From an uncultured Bacteroides sp. (lineage in GTDB: Bacteria; Bacteroidota; Bacteroidia; Bacteroidales; Bacteroidaceae): DNA of 45,439 bases. Where the stretch lies: contig URWA01000026.1 of assembly GCA_900551445.1 (NCBI GenBank), forward strand, positions 1-45,439, written 5' to 3'. The notes beneath the pieces are model-generated. The model made no database searches and was not told where the DNA came from. It saw nothing but the letters and a program-made list of their open reading frames with translations. This document shows positions 1 to 7,849 of the stretch, piece after piece; the first letter of the stretch is position 1, and each line of letters begins with the position of its first letter. Both the position numbers and the translations under genes were made by a program.

Positions 1-79
1 AAAATTAGAAAACTGCGTTTTCTATTTGCCTCTGCACTCGGCTTTCACTATCTTTGCACTCGATTTTAGAGGAAAAATC

Positions 80-1456
80 ATGAAGAATAGATTATTATAT
101 ACTTTCCTGTTTACGCTTTTGGTGGTGGCAGGTTTGTTTGCCTTGCATTTTCTGCCGTCTCTCTCTTTCTGTGACAAGCCTTTGAGAAAGATGGATCTGC
201 TTTCCGATATACGTATCAAAAAAGAGGTGATGGAACCGATGGATTCCGATACCCTTGTCTTGCCTCCTCCGGTGAAGCCGGCCTTTGTGGATACCTGCAA
301 GAGCGGTATGGTCTGCATTGAGGAATACGTGGACTCTACCGGGCGTGGCATGAACCATTTTTATGAGGCATTGGGACAGGTCAATGCGATGGACCGCCCG
401 GTGCGTATCGCTTATTTCGGGGATTCCTTTATTGAGGCTGATATCTTGACCGGCGATTTACGCGAAATGTTGCAGAAGCGTTTCGGGGGATGTGGAGTGG
501 GCTACGTGCCGATTACGAACAAGATTGCCGGTTTCCGTCCTACTGTTCACCAGTCGTTTGGCAGATGGCGCAGTCATGCCATTACGGACTCCGTCTATTT
601 CGACCGTTCCCGTCAGGATATTTCCAATCATTACTTCATCCCTTCTCCAGGGGCGTATGTCACGCTGAAAGGGGAAAAGCGTTTTCTTTCCCGCATCGAT
701 ACGTGCGACTTGTCTACGTGTTACTTCTTGGCTTCAGACTCCGTAACGCTGAGTGCTTCGGTAAACGGTGGGCAAGGTAGATTGTTTCCTGTAAAAGGGA
801 ACGGGGAGTTGCAGGCCGTGTCAGTAGGTGGTCGGATTGGTTCCGTACGCTGGAACGTGGAAAAACTGGATTCGGCCGCTTTGTTCTATGCGGTGACAAT
901 GGACCCGAAGCAGGGAGTGGTGGTGGATAATTTCAGTACTCGCGGCAGCAGCGGGCAGCAGTTGGGGCATATCCCGATGTCCATTCTCCGTCAGTACAAC
1001 CGGTTGCGGCCTTACGACTTGATTGTGTTGCAATACGGATTGAACGTGGCCTCGGAAAAGGTGTTGAATTATACGTATTACAAGGATGCCATGAAACCCA
1101 TTGTGGAACGTCTGAAAGAGGCCTTCCCAAAGGCTTCTATCCTGATTGTCAGTGTGGGCGACCGGGAATACAAGGATGAAAACGGTGAACTGTGTACCAT
1201 GCCGGGAGTGAAACGGCTGATTCGTTACCAGCAGGCTTTGGCGGCGGAGACACATGTGTCATTCTGGAATCTGTTTGAGGCCATGGGAGGAGAAGGCAGT
1301 ATGGTGAAGATGGTGGAAAGCAAACCGCAGATGGCCAATTATGATTATACGCACATCAATTTCAGGGGAGGAAAGCACATTGCCGGACTTCTGTTTGAGA
1401 CGTTGATGTACGGAAAGGAACAGTATGAAAAACGGAAAGCTTATGAAATGGAATAA
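80..1456 (+). CDS. SGNH/GDSL-type hydrolase or O-acyltransferase, exported
   Basis: The first gene of an O-acylation cassette encodes about 458 residues. I use the ATG at 80 because a GAGGAAAAA ribosome site lies just before it and it gives a clean N-terminal signal or anchor helix; an upstream in-frame ATG at 26 would add 18 residues unlike a signal sequence. SGNH motifs are visible: block I Gly-Asp-Ser at residues 114-116 (YFGDSF), a block III-like LQYGLN, and a C-terminal DYTHINF that supplies the Asp-x-x-His pair. Family members hydrolyse or transfer acyl groups, often acetyl groups on envelope polysaccharides. The gene overlaps a second SGNH gene, followed by an MBOAT gene, an arrangement like AlgJ/AlgX with AlgI in alginate acetylation. 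It would act in the periplasm or on the inner membrane. The glycan acceptor is not visible here. Confidence 0.75.
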   Translation: MKNRLLYTFLFTLLVVAGLFALHFLPSLSFCDKPLRKMDLLSDIRIKKEVMEPMDSDTLVLPPPVKPAFVDTCKSGMVCIEEYVDSTGRGMNHFYEALGQVNAMDRPVRIAYFGDSFIEADILTGDLREMLQKRFGGCGVGYVPITNKIAGFRPTVHQSFGRWRSHAITDSVYFDRSRQDISNHYFIPSPGAYVTLKGEKRFLSRIDTCDLSTCYFLASDSVTLSASVNGGQGRLFPVKGNGELQAVSVGGRIGSVRWNVEKLDSAALFYAVTMDPKQGVVVDNFSTRGSSGQQLGHIPMSILRQYNRLRPYDLIVLQYGLNVASEKVLNYTYYKDAMKPIVERLKEAFPKASILIVSVGDREYKDENGELCTMPGVKRLIRYQQALAAETHVSFWNLFEAMGGEGSMVKMVESKPQMANYDYTHINFRGGKHIAGLLFETLMYGKEQYEKRKAYEME

Positions 1457-2411
1457 ACTGTGTGTCTGGATAACGGGGTGCATCCTGTGTCTTTGGACCA
1501 TGGAGGCGTCGGCACAGGATGTGTTGCCGGTGAAATCACGTCCAGACCGTCATTCCGGTCAGGTGTCCGACAGCAAGGCCATGCAGCAGTTGTTGAAATT
1601 TGTCCAGGTAAGCAATCCGATGCCTGCCAGTTTCAGGGAAACAACGGAAAACCGGATTGAAGACCCTACGGGAGAACTGCTCCCTTTCTGGCAGAAGCTT
1701 TCTGTGCTCGACCGTCCGCTACGCATTGTGCATATCGGTGACTCGCACGTACGGGGACATGTCTATCCGTATGTGGTCCGCCGGCAGCTGGAAGATGATT
1801 TCGGACGGGAGGCGGTACTGGATATGCAGGTGAATTACCGTACGTCCGGACTGGCGCACGAAACGGGGGCGGCGGGAATCGTTTACCACATACTGGGGGT
1901 GAACGGAGCGACTTACGGTTCTTTCTCTACGCCGGAGAACATACAGCAGATTATTGACTTGAATCCGGACTTGGTGATTCTTTCTTTTGGAACGAACGAG
2001 GCTCACGCCCGCCGTTATTCTTCTACCGAACATATAGCGCACATGGATTATCTGTTGGGAGAGTTGAAGAAAGGGTGTCCGCAGGCAGTTTATCTGCTGA
2101 CTACTCCACCAGGGGCTTACGTGCGTAACGGCCGGAGGGGGGCCCGGGTGATCAATCCCCGAACAAAACTGGTGGTGAAGACGGAACAGGATTATGCGGC
2201 TTCCCGGAAACTGGCCTTGTGGGACATGTACCACATTGTGGGCGGCGAACGGCGGGCATGCCTGAACTGGAGCGCCGGAAACTATTACCAACGGGACAAA
2301 ATTCATTTTACGCAGGACGGATATATCCTGCAAGGATTATTATTACACGAAGCGATTATCAAATCATACAACAATTATGTGGAAACTCAACTGGACGGAA
2401 CTCGGAATTGA
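1425..2411 (+). CDS. Second SGNH/GDSL-type hydrolase or O-acyltransferase, secreted
   Basis: This 328-residue protein begins with a lysine-rich stretch, a hydrophobic core and an ASAQ cleavage site, so it is exported. It overlaps the end of the previous gene by 32 nt; an alternative ATG at 1443 (14-nt overlap) also has a purine-rich ribosome site. SGNH motifs are plain: HIGDSH (block I), LSFGTNEA (block III Asn) and DKIHFTQDGY (block V Asp-x-x-His). The catalytic triad therefore looks complete, unlike some partners in acetylation systems. Two different SGNH proteins before one MBOAT protein suggests separate steps, for example passing the acyl group and attaching it to the glycan. That division of labour is inference. 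Confidence 0.78.
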   Translation: MKNGKLMKWNKLCVWITGCILCLWTMEASAQDVLPVKSRPDRHSGQVSDSKAMQQLLKFVQVSNPMPASFRETTENRIEDPTGELLPFWQKLSVLDRPLRIVHIGDSHVRGHVYPYVVRRQLEDDFGREAVLDMQVNYRTSGLAHETGAAGIVYHILGVNGATYGSFSTPENIQQIIDLNPDLVILSFGTNEAHARRYSSTEHIAHMDYLLGELKKGCPQAVYLLTTPPGAYVRNGRRGARVINPRTKLVVKTEQDYAASRKLALWDMYHIVGGERRACLNWSAGNYYQRDKIHFTQDGYILQGLLLHEAIIKSYNNYVETQLDGTRN

Positions 2412-3879
2412 CTGGGATAGATTGAAGGATGTGCTGACGTATGATTCCACGCAGCCGATGATTTTCAGCAGCGGACTGTTTCTTTTTCTTTTCTTAGGAT
2501 TCAGTCTGGTCTATCTTCTCTTGCAGAAGAAGACCACGGCGCGCCTGCTGTTTGTCACTTTGTTTTCGTATTACTTCTATTATAAAAGCAGCGGGTTCTA
2601 CTTTTTCCTGCTGGGTATTGTCACGATGTCCGATTTCCTGCTGGCTCGCAGGATGGAGGTCACGGTGTCGGCATGGAAACGGAAAATGCTGGTGGTGTGC
2701 AGCTTGTGCATCAACCTCGGATTGCTCTGCTATTTCAAGTACACGAACTTCTTCTATGAGATGCTGGCTCCCTTGTGGAACGGACAGTTCCAGCCGCTCG
2801 ACATCTTCTTGCCGGTAGGTATTTCGTTTTTCACTTTCCAATCGTTGAGTTACACCATCGATGTGTATCGCCGGGATTTGAAGCCATTGTCGAACCTGCT
2901 GGACTATGCGTTTTATGTGTCTTTCTTTCCGCAGCTGGTAGCCGGACCGATTGTGCGTGCCCGCGATTTCATTCCGCAAATCCGGCAACCGCTGTTCGTT
3001 TCGTCGGAGATGTTCGGACAGGGGATTTTCTTTATCGTGAGCGGTCTGTTCAAGAAGGCGGTCATTTCGGACTACATCAGTGTGAACTTCGTGGAACGTA
3101 TATTCGATAATCCGGGATTGTATTCGGGACTGGAAAACTTGTTTGGAGTGTACGGGTATGCCTTGCAGATTTACTGTGACTTCTCGGGGTATAGCGACAT
3201 GGCCATCGGTATTGCCTTGCTGCTGGGATTCCGTTTCCCGCTCAACTTCAACTCGCCTTACAAGGCAGACAGTGTGACCGATTTCTGGCATCGCTGGCAC
3301 ATCTCTTTGTCTACTTGGTTGCGCGACTACCTTTATATCTCTCTGGGAGGCAACCGGAAAGGAAAGATTCGTACCTATATCAACCTGATATTGACCATGC
3401 TGCTGGGGGGACTCTGGCATGGAGCTTCGTGGAACTTTGTGGTGTGGGGCGGACTGCACGGGGTGGCACTGGCCTTGCATAAGTTCTTCCGCAGCCTGCT
3501 GGGGCGTCCTAAACAATATCGTAGTCAGGGCATACGGAAATTCTTTGCCGTGGTGCTGACCTTCCATTTTGTATGCTTCTGCTGGATTTTCTTCCGTAAT
3601 GCCACGTTTGAAGCCTCTGTCACCATGATCCGGCAGATATTCACGGCCTTCCATCCGGAATTGCTGGAGCAGCTCCTGACGGGCTACTGGAAAGTCTTTG
3701 TGTTGATGGGGGTCGGTTTTCTGCTCCATTTCTGCCCCGACAGCTGGCAGAACGCCTGCAGCCGCGGTATGGTGCGCTTGCCGCTGGTGGCACAGGCCGT
3801 AGTGATGATTGCGTTGATTTACCTGGTGATACAGGTGAAAAGCAGCGATATACAGCCTTTTATCTACTTCCAGTTCTAA
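2377..3879 (+). CDS. MBOAT-family membrane O-acyltransferase (AlgI/DltB-like)
   Basis: The 500-residue multi-pass membrane protein begins 35 nt inside the previous gene. The early start is supported by the YDSTQPMIFSSG segment, typical of AlgI-like proteins. MBOAT hallmarks are FWHRWHISLSTWLRDYLYI (His305, His308) and GLWHGASWNFVVWGGLHG with the conserved membrane-embedded His348. Proteins of this family take an acyl group from a cytoplasmic donor, probably acetyl-CoA, and move it across the inner membrane to periplasmic SGNH partners, here the two genes upstream. Translational overlap of all three genes argues for a co-produced complex. Polysaccharide O-acetylation is the likely role; teichoic acid D-alanylation can be set aside in a Gram-negative without dltA or dltC nearby. 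Confidence 0.88.
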   Translation: MWKLNWTELGIDWDRLKDVLTYDSTQPMIFSSGLFLFLFLGFSLVYLLLQKKTTARLLFVTLFSYYFYYKSSGFYFFLLGIVTMSDFLLARRMEVTVSAWKRKMLVVCSLCINLGLLCYFKYTNFFYEMLAPLWNGQFQPLDIFLPVGISFFTFQSLSYTIDVYRRDLKPLSNLLDYAFYVSFFPQLVAGPIVRARDFIPQIRQPLFVSSEMFGQGIFFIVSGLFKKAVISDYISVNFVERIFDNPGLYSGLENLFGVYGYALQIYCDFSGYSDMAIGIALLLGFRFPLNFNSPYKADSVTDFWHRWHISLSTWLRDYLYISLGGNRKGKIRTYINLILTMLLGGLWHGASWNFVVWGGLHGVALALHKFFRSLLGRPKQYRSQGIRKFFAVVLTFHFVCFCWIFFRNATFEASVTMIRQIFTAFHPELLEQLLTGYWKVFVLMGVGFLLHFCPDSWQNACSRGMVRLPLVAQAVVMIALIYLVIQVKSSDIQPFIYFQF

Positions 3880-3974
3880 GGAGGCGGCTTCCCGAGCGTG
3901 AGTGGGATGCGACTAATTTGCGGGATGAAAATTATTTTTTCCTGAAAAAATTAGGAGAAAAGGGGGAATAATTG

Positions 3975-3982
3975 TATTTTTG
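3975..3982 (+). promoter_or_regulatory. Candidate -7 element for tRNA-Arg
   Basis: TATTTTTG matches the Bacteroidota -7 consensus TAnnTTTG and lies about 60 nt before tRNA-Arg. No convincing TTTG is seen at -33. The rest of the 3880-4042 gap shows no gene. Confidence 0.5.
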
Positions 3983-4042
3983 TCGCGCTTTAGAAACATC
4001 CTTTTCGACAAAGGAAGCTGGAAAGTGTGTTTATTGGTATTT

Positions 4043-4114
4043 GCGCCCGTAGTTCAATGGATAGAATAAAGGATTCCGGTTCCTTCGATTGGGGTTCGAC
4101 TCCCCACGGGCGTA
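4043..4114 (+). tRNA. tRNA-Arg (anticodon CCG)
   Basis: The segment folds as a tRNA. The acceptor stem GCGCCCG pairs with CGGGCGT (last pair G-U) and the discriminator is A4114. The anticodon stem AAGGA/TCCTT (4069-4073 and 4081-4085) encloses loop TTCCGGT with anticodon CCG at 4076-4078. The T-arm GGGGTTCGACTCCCC is present. CCA is not encoded. Confidence 0.95.
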
Positions 4115-4120
4115 CATGAT

Positions 4121-4162
4121 AGCTTATTAGACTGAAAATGAACGGTTTAATAAGCTTTTTTG
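4121..4162 (+). terminator. Rho-independent terminator after tRNA-Arg
   Basis: AGCTTATTA (4121-4129) pairs perfectly with TAATAAGCT (4148-4156) and is followed by a T run. It starts six bases after the tRNA. Confidence 0.75.
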
Positions 4163-4207
4163 TTTATAAACCCATACCTTTTGGAACCTGCGTGCGTAAC
4201 GGTAGAA

Positions 4208-4339
4208 AAACGCACTTACGTTTAGGAGCAAACGCACTTGCGTTTCACATAAAACGTACTTGCGTTTTACTTAAAACGCTTAGGCGTTTGAATGAAAACG
4301 TCAAAGCGTTTTCCGGTAAGCGCAAAGGCGTTTCCGGAA
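4208..4339. repeat. Array of six 22-bp dyad repeats (array A)
   Basis: Six units start at 4208, 4230, 4252, 4274, 4296 and 4318, an exact 22-bp period. Each has the form AAACGCnnnnGCGTTT followed by 6 bp of variable sequence. The loops (ACTT, ACTT, ACTT, TTAG, CAAA, CAAA) and spacers vary, while the arms stay complementary or nearly so. The array begins about 45 nt after the tRNA-Arg terminator and ends 34 nt before cutC. Sequence from 4186 to 4207 may be a decayed seventh unit. Function unknown; see findings. Confidence 0.85.
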
Positions 4340-4373
4340 GGTGAAAAAATCACTCTTTAAAGTGGACTGAAAG

Positions 4374-5123
4374 ATGAAAAACTACATGTTTGAAATTTGC
4401 GCGAACTCCGCAGAAAGTTGTGTGGCTGCCCAGCAGGGAGGAGCCCATCGGGTTGAATTGTGTGCCGGCATGCCGGAAGGGGGAACCACTCCGTCCATCG
4501 GCGAGATCAAGGTGGCCCGTAAATTGATTGATATCCGGTTGCATGTCATTATCCGTCCGCGCGGAGGAGATTTTCTGTACACTCCTTCGGAACTGGACAT
4601 CATGGAAGAAGACATCCAGGCCGCCCGTCAGGCTGGAGCCGACGGAGTGGTGTTCGGCTGTCTGACTCCGGAAGGAGAGCTCGACAAGCCGGCCATGCAG
4701 CGACTGATGAAGGCTGCCCAGGGACTCTCGGTCACCTTCCATCGGGCGTTTGATTATGTGAAGTCTCCTGCTAAGGTGTTGGAGGAACTGATAGATATGG
4801 GAGTGAACCGGGTGCTGACTTCCGGCCAGATGCCCACTGCGATAGAAGGGGCTACGTTGCTGGCGGAACTGGTGAAGCAGGCAGGCGACCGTATCATCAT
4901 CATGCCGGGATGCGGGGTGAATGAACACAACATCGCGGAACTGGCCCGGGTAACAGGTGCCGGTGAATTCCATTTCTCTGCCCGCGAACAAAAAGAAAGC
5001 CGGATGCTTCTTCGCAATCCGGCTTTGTCGATGGGAGGTACGGATATGGATGAATATTGTCATCCGGTCACGACTCCCGAAAAAGTTCGTCGTACCATCG
5101 CGGCACTTACAGCCCGTGGATGA
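4374..5123 (+). CDS. cutC: CutC family protein (copper homeostasis-like TIM barrel)
   Basis: The 249-residue protein has the usual length and all family signatures in order: FEICANSAES near the N terminus, GAHRVELCAGMPEGGTTPS, VIIRPRGGDFLY, TFHRAFD, NRVLTSGQ and IIMPGCGVN. It is a cytoplasmic TIM-barrel protein. CutC was linked to copper tolerance in Escherichia coli, but that role has been questioned, so the true substrate is uncertain. The ATG at 4374 follows the dyad array by 34 nt. No other copper gene is nearby. The last 17 nt overlap the 3' end of the convergent lipoprotein gene, so the two messages can pair at their ends. Confidence 0.92.
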   Translation: MKNYMFEICANSAESCVAAQQGGAHRVELCAGMPEGGTTPSIGEIKVARKLIDIRLHVIIRPRGGDFLYTPSELDIMEEDIQAARQAGADGVVFGCLTPEGELDKPAMQRLMKAAQGLSVTFHRAFDYVKSPAKVLEELIDMGVNRVLTSGQMPTAIEGATLLAELVKQAGDRIIIMPGCGVNEHNIAELARVTGAGEFHFSAREQKESRMLLRNPALSMGGTDMDEYCHPVTTPEKVRRTIAALTARG

Positions 5124-7737
5124 CGTGGAGCAGTTGCTCGCCCATGCCGATGGTGTATCCGTGTGACTCGAAGACCACGCGGTTGAACGTATCGCCCAGG
5201 ATAATCACCGGCAGGGTGGGCTTGTTGCCCAGTTTCATGTTTTCCGCAATCATCTTGAGGATGCTTCCGTCCTTGTCAATTCCAAATACCACGTTCGATG
5301 GCAGGTTAGGGAATTCCTTGCGGTCGAATTTCCGGTAGGCCGCTTCGTCGGTAAAGAGCAGTACAATCGTACGTCCCCATTTCTCAAATTCCGCTTTCTT
5401 GATTTCAATGTCTTTCAGGGCATGGTTGGTAGGTTCCTGTCCTACGCCCAGTACGCCGACAATGTAATAACCGCGGCCTGTGGTGCTGAGGATGGATACC
5501 TGTTCTCCGTTGTCTGGACGGGTGTACAATGCTTCAGAGTTGAAGTTGCCGATGACACGTACTTCCTCTGTATTGTCGCGCATGCAGAGCGGAGTGACCG
5601 TGGTCTTTCCCTCTTCTACCGTAAAGAAAGAGACCTGGCTCAACACGCTGCCGTTGGCCATACGGCTGCCGGTCACCATCATGTAATAACCTGTCGACAT
5701 CTGGCTTCCATTTTTCAGCAGGGAGGCCCAGCTGGCATCTTCCGGATGGTTCTGCAGTTTGAAAGTACCGTTGTCATACTTCGACAAGGTGAAGTGGGTG
5801 TAGTATTTCGGATTGTCCAGTCGGGGAATCGGCTCGTAGGTGGCTTTCAGTGTGCCTTCCGACAAGTTGCCTCCTTCCGACTTCTCGAAGTCTACCAGTA
5901 CCGGATTGCCGTTCAGACGATAGCAGATGTTGCCGTTCACTTCATCCTTCCAGGCCGGAATACCCAAACTGCGGGCGGCGGCTACGAAGAAGATGTCTCT
6001 GGAGTGGGAGTCGGTCACCCGGCTGCGCCATACACCTTCCGGAGAAGTCGTTGTAAACAAGGTGCTCAGGTCGTTGCGTATGAGCAGACTGTCTTTGCAC
6101 CATTTCACCAGCACTTGCGGGTCGGCTTTGATTTGGGCGGCCAGTTCGGCGGGGAATACTTTCTGCAAGTAACTCCGGTAAGGTGTCAGCATCTCACTGG
6201 CAATACGCGGGGCCAGTACTTCTTTGACATCTGCATGGGTATCTGTTGCATAGAGATGGTCTTCCAGAATAGAGCAAGGCGTATCGCGCAAGTCTTTCTC
6301 GGCCAGTGTGCCCAGCAGTTCCAATGCCCGTGCCCCCTGTCCTTTTTCTACGGCATGAGAGAGGAACTGCATGATATCGGCATAGTTGCCTCTGGATTTT
6401 ACGATGAAGTCACAGGTCTGTGCTTCGTCCAGCTTCTGTTCTTGGGCAAATGCCTTGGCTTTTTCTTCCGTCGGGAAGCTGGCTACGTAGGCATTGCGGA
6501 TAGAATCTTCCTGGGCCATACGCAGGGTATTTTCCTTACGCTGGGCTTCGGTCACTTCCGGCAGATTGGCCTTTTCGGCAGGCGGTACGATGTGCAGGGT
6601 ATCGGTAAACACGTCACCCGGACGGTGGGAGAGGGTAAGGGTCACTTCCTTGTCCTTGCCGAAAGAAACTTTTTTCAGGCCGAAGTGCTGGTTGGCGGAA
6701 GCATATACCAGCATGTCACCCAGTCCGGCGGAAAGCGATGCCTTGCCGGAAGCGTCGGTAGTCTTGTTGGCTACGGTATAGAATTCCGCATAGTTGTAGA
6801 GCTTGAATTCCACACGGGCACCTTCCACCGCTTTTCCCAATGAGTCGACCACGGTGACGGTGACCGGCGCACTCTGGGCGTAATTGTTGATGATGTTGAT
6901 TTCGGTGTAGTTGGCAGTGGTTTTCATCACGTCTTCCGGTCCGTTATAGGCTCCGAAGACCTTGGTGTGCATCAGCATGCCTCGGCTGGCCGGGGCATTG
7001 AACCATCCCAAGTTCAGTACGGGTTCCGGTTCACAGGCACCGAGGAAGTACCATTTTCCGTCCACCCAGGCTTCCACCCAGGCATGGTTGTCGTCTGTGT
7101 GTGCCCAGCGCGGTGTATAGACCTGACGGGCTGGAATACCTACGGCACGCAGGGCGGCTACCAGGAAGGTGGATTCCTCTCCGCAACGTCCGTAAGCTGT
7201 TTTGACAGTAGCCAGTGGGGCACTGGTACGGCTGTCGGTCGGGGTGTAGACCACTTTTTCATGGCACCAGTGGTTTACTTCCAGCACGGCGTCGTACATG
7301 GACAGCTTTTCTACGCGGGGCATCAATTCCTGACGGAACACTTCGCGGGCATTGTCCAGGTTCTCGTTGTTTACCCGTACGGGAAGCACAAAATGACGGA
7401 AAATCAAGTCTGGAATCTGGGCACCCCAAGTGGTTTGCTTGCGGTCCTGAAGGGCCAGACGTACATTTTTCAAGTAGAATTCGCCGGAGTAGTCAGCAAT
7501 ATCGCCCGGCGTCATGTAGGCATACAGGAACATCATGGCTTCCCGTTCCTCCTGCGTCATTTCTTCATTGAAAACCGCAAAGAGATTGCCTCGGTTGAGA
7601 ATTTCTTTTTTCTGGTTGAAGTCGGTTTCCACCTTCTGGCGGTAGTCGGTCTCTTTCAGGAAATGGTCGGAAGAGGTACAGGCCGGGAAAAGGCAGCTGA
7701 GCCAGAAACCCAGAATAGGGATAATTAGTTTTTTCAT
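5107..7737 (-). CDS. Transglutaminase-like lipoprotein with a second, degenerate transglutaminase-like domain
   Basis: The protein has 876 residues when started at MKKLIIPILG (7737), which gives a signal peptide ending in LFPAC with lipobox Cys20; a longer frame starting at 7776 would place the signal inside. Residues about 150-235 form a transglutaminase-like core with YGRCGEES (Cys185) and DDNHAWVEAW (His218); the usual third acidic position is changed to FLGACEPEP. A beta-sandwich, carboxypeptidase-regulatory-like domain follows at about 290-390. Near residues 600-660 the pattern recurs (SRDIFFVAAARSLGIPAW) but serine stands where cysteine should be, so it is probably inactive. The C terminus resembles a thioredoxin fold without CxxC. 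It is probably a surface or periplasmic enzyme acting on peptides or proteins; substrate unknown. The gene converges on cutC. Confidence 0.8.
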   Translation of the reverse strand: MKKLIIPILGFWLSCLFPACTSSDHFLKETDYRQKVETDFNQKKEILNRGNLFAVFNEEMTQEEREAMMFLYAYMTPGDIADYSGEFYLKNVRLALQDRKQTTWGAQIPDLIFRHFVLPVRVNNENLDNAREVFRQELMPRVEKLSMYDAVLEVNHWCHEKVVYTPTDSRTSAPLATVKTAYGRCGEESTFLVAALRAVGIPARQVYTPRWAHTDDNHAWVEAWVDGKWYFLGACEPEPVLNLGWFNAPASRGMLMHTKVFGAYNGPEDVMKTTANYTEINIINNYAQSAPVTVTVVDSLGKAVEGARVEFKLYNYAEFYTVANKTTDASGKASLSAGLGDMLVYASANQHFGLKKVSFGKDKEVTLTLSHRPGDVFTDTLHIVPPAEKANLPEVTEAQRKENTLRMAQEDSIRNAYVASFPTEEKAKAFAQEQKLDEAQTCDFIVKSRGNYADIMQFLSHAVEKGQGARALELLGTLAEKDLRDTPCSILEDHLYATDTHADVKEVLAPRIASEMLTPYRSYLQKVFPAELAAQIKADPQVLVKWCKDSLLIRNDLSTLFTTTSPEGVWRSRVTDSHSRDIFFVAAARSLGIPAWKDEVNGNICYRLNGNPVLVDFEKSEGGNLSEGTLKATYEPIPRLDNPKYYTHFTLSKYDNGTFKLQNHPEDASWASLLKNGSQMSTGYYMMVTGSRMANGSVLSQVSFFTVEEGKTTVTPLCMRDNTEEVRVIGNFNSEALYTRPDNGEQVSILSTTGRGYYIVGVLGVGQEPTNHALKDIEIKKAEFEKWGRTIVLLFTDEAAYRKFDRKEFPNLPSNVVFGIDKDGSILKMIAENMKLGNKPTLPVIILGDTFNRVVFESHGYTIGMGEQLLHVIHGL

Positions 7738-7761
7738 GTAGATAAAGAGTATGAGTAATAA

Positions 7762-7826
7762 ATAAAAAAAAGACACGGAAACGGGCCTTTCTTCGCGGAG
7801 AAGAAATCTTTCGTTTCTGTGTCTTT
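7762..7826 (-). terminator. Terminator of the nagB operon
   Basis: AAAGACACGGAAACG (7769-7783) pairs with CGTTTCTGTGTCTTT (7812-7826), with an inner TTTCTT/AAGAAA stem. Read leftward it is followed by a run of T. It lies 24 bp past the stop of the fused deacetylase gene. Confidence 0.85.
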
Positions 7827-7849
7827 TATTGTAATAGTCTGAATGCTTC

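Noticed and set aside
4043..4339. tRNA-Arg as an integration site for a mobile element
   Set aside because: No duplicated tRNA 3' end, integrase or element follows; only the dyad array and cutC.
4138..4344. A 68-codon open frame on the plus strand between tRNA-Arg and cutC
   Set aside because: It runs through the terminator and all six 22-bp dyad units; its basic, repetitive translation is a by-product of the array.
5422..6843. A 473-codon plus-strand frame opposite the transglutaminase-like gene
   Set aside because: The opposite frame encodes a coherent lipoprotein with family motifs; this translation has no domains and is an antisense shadow.
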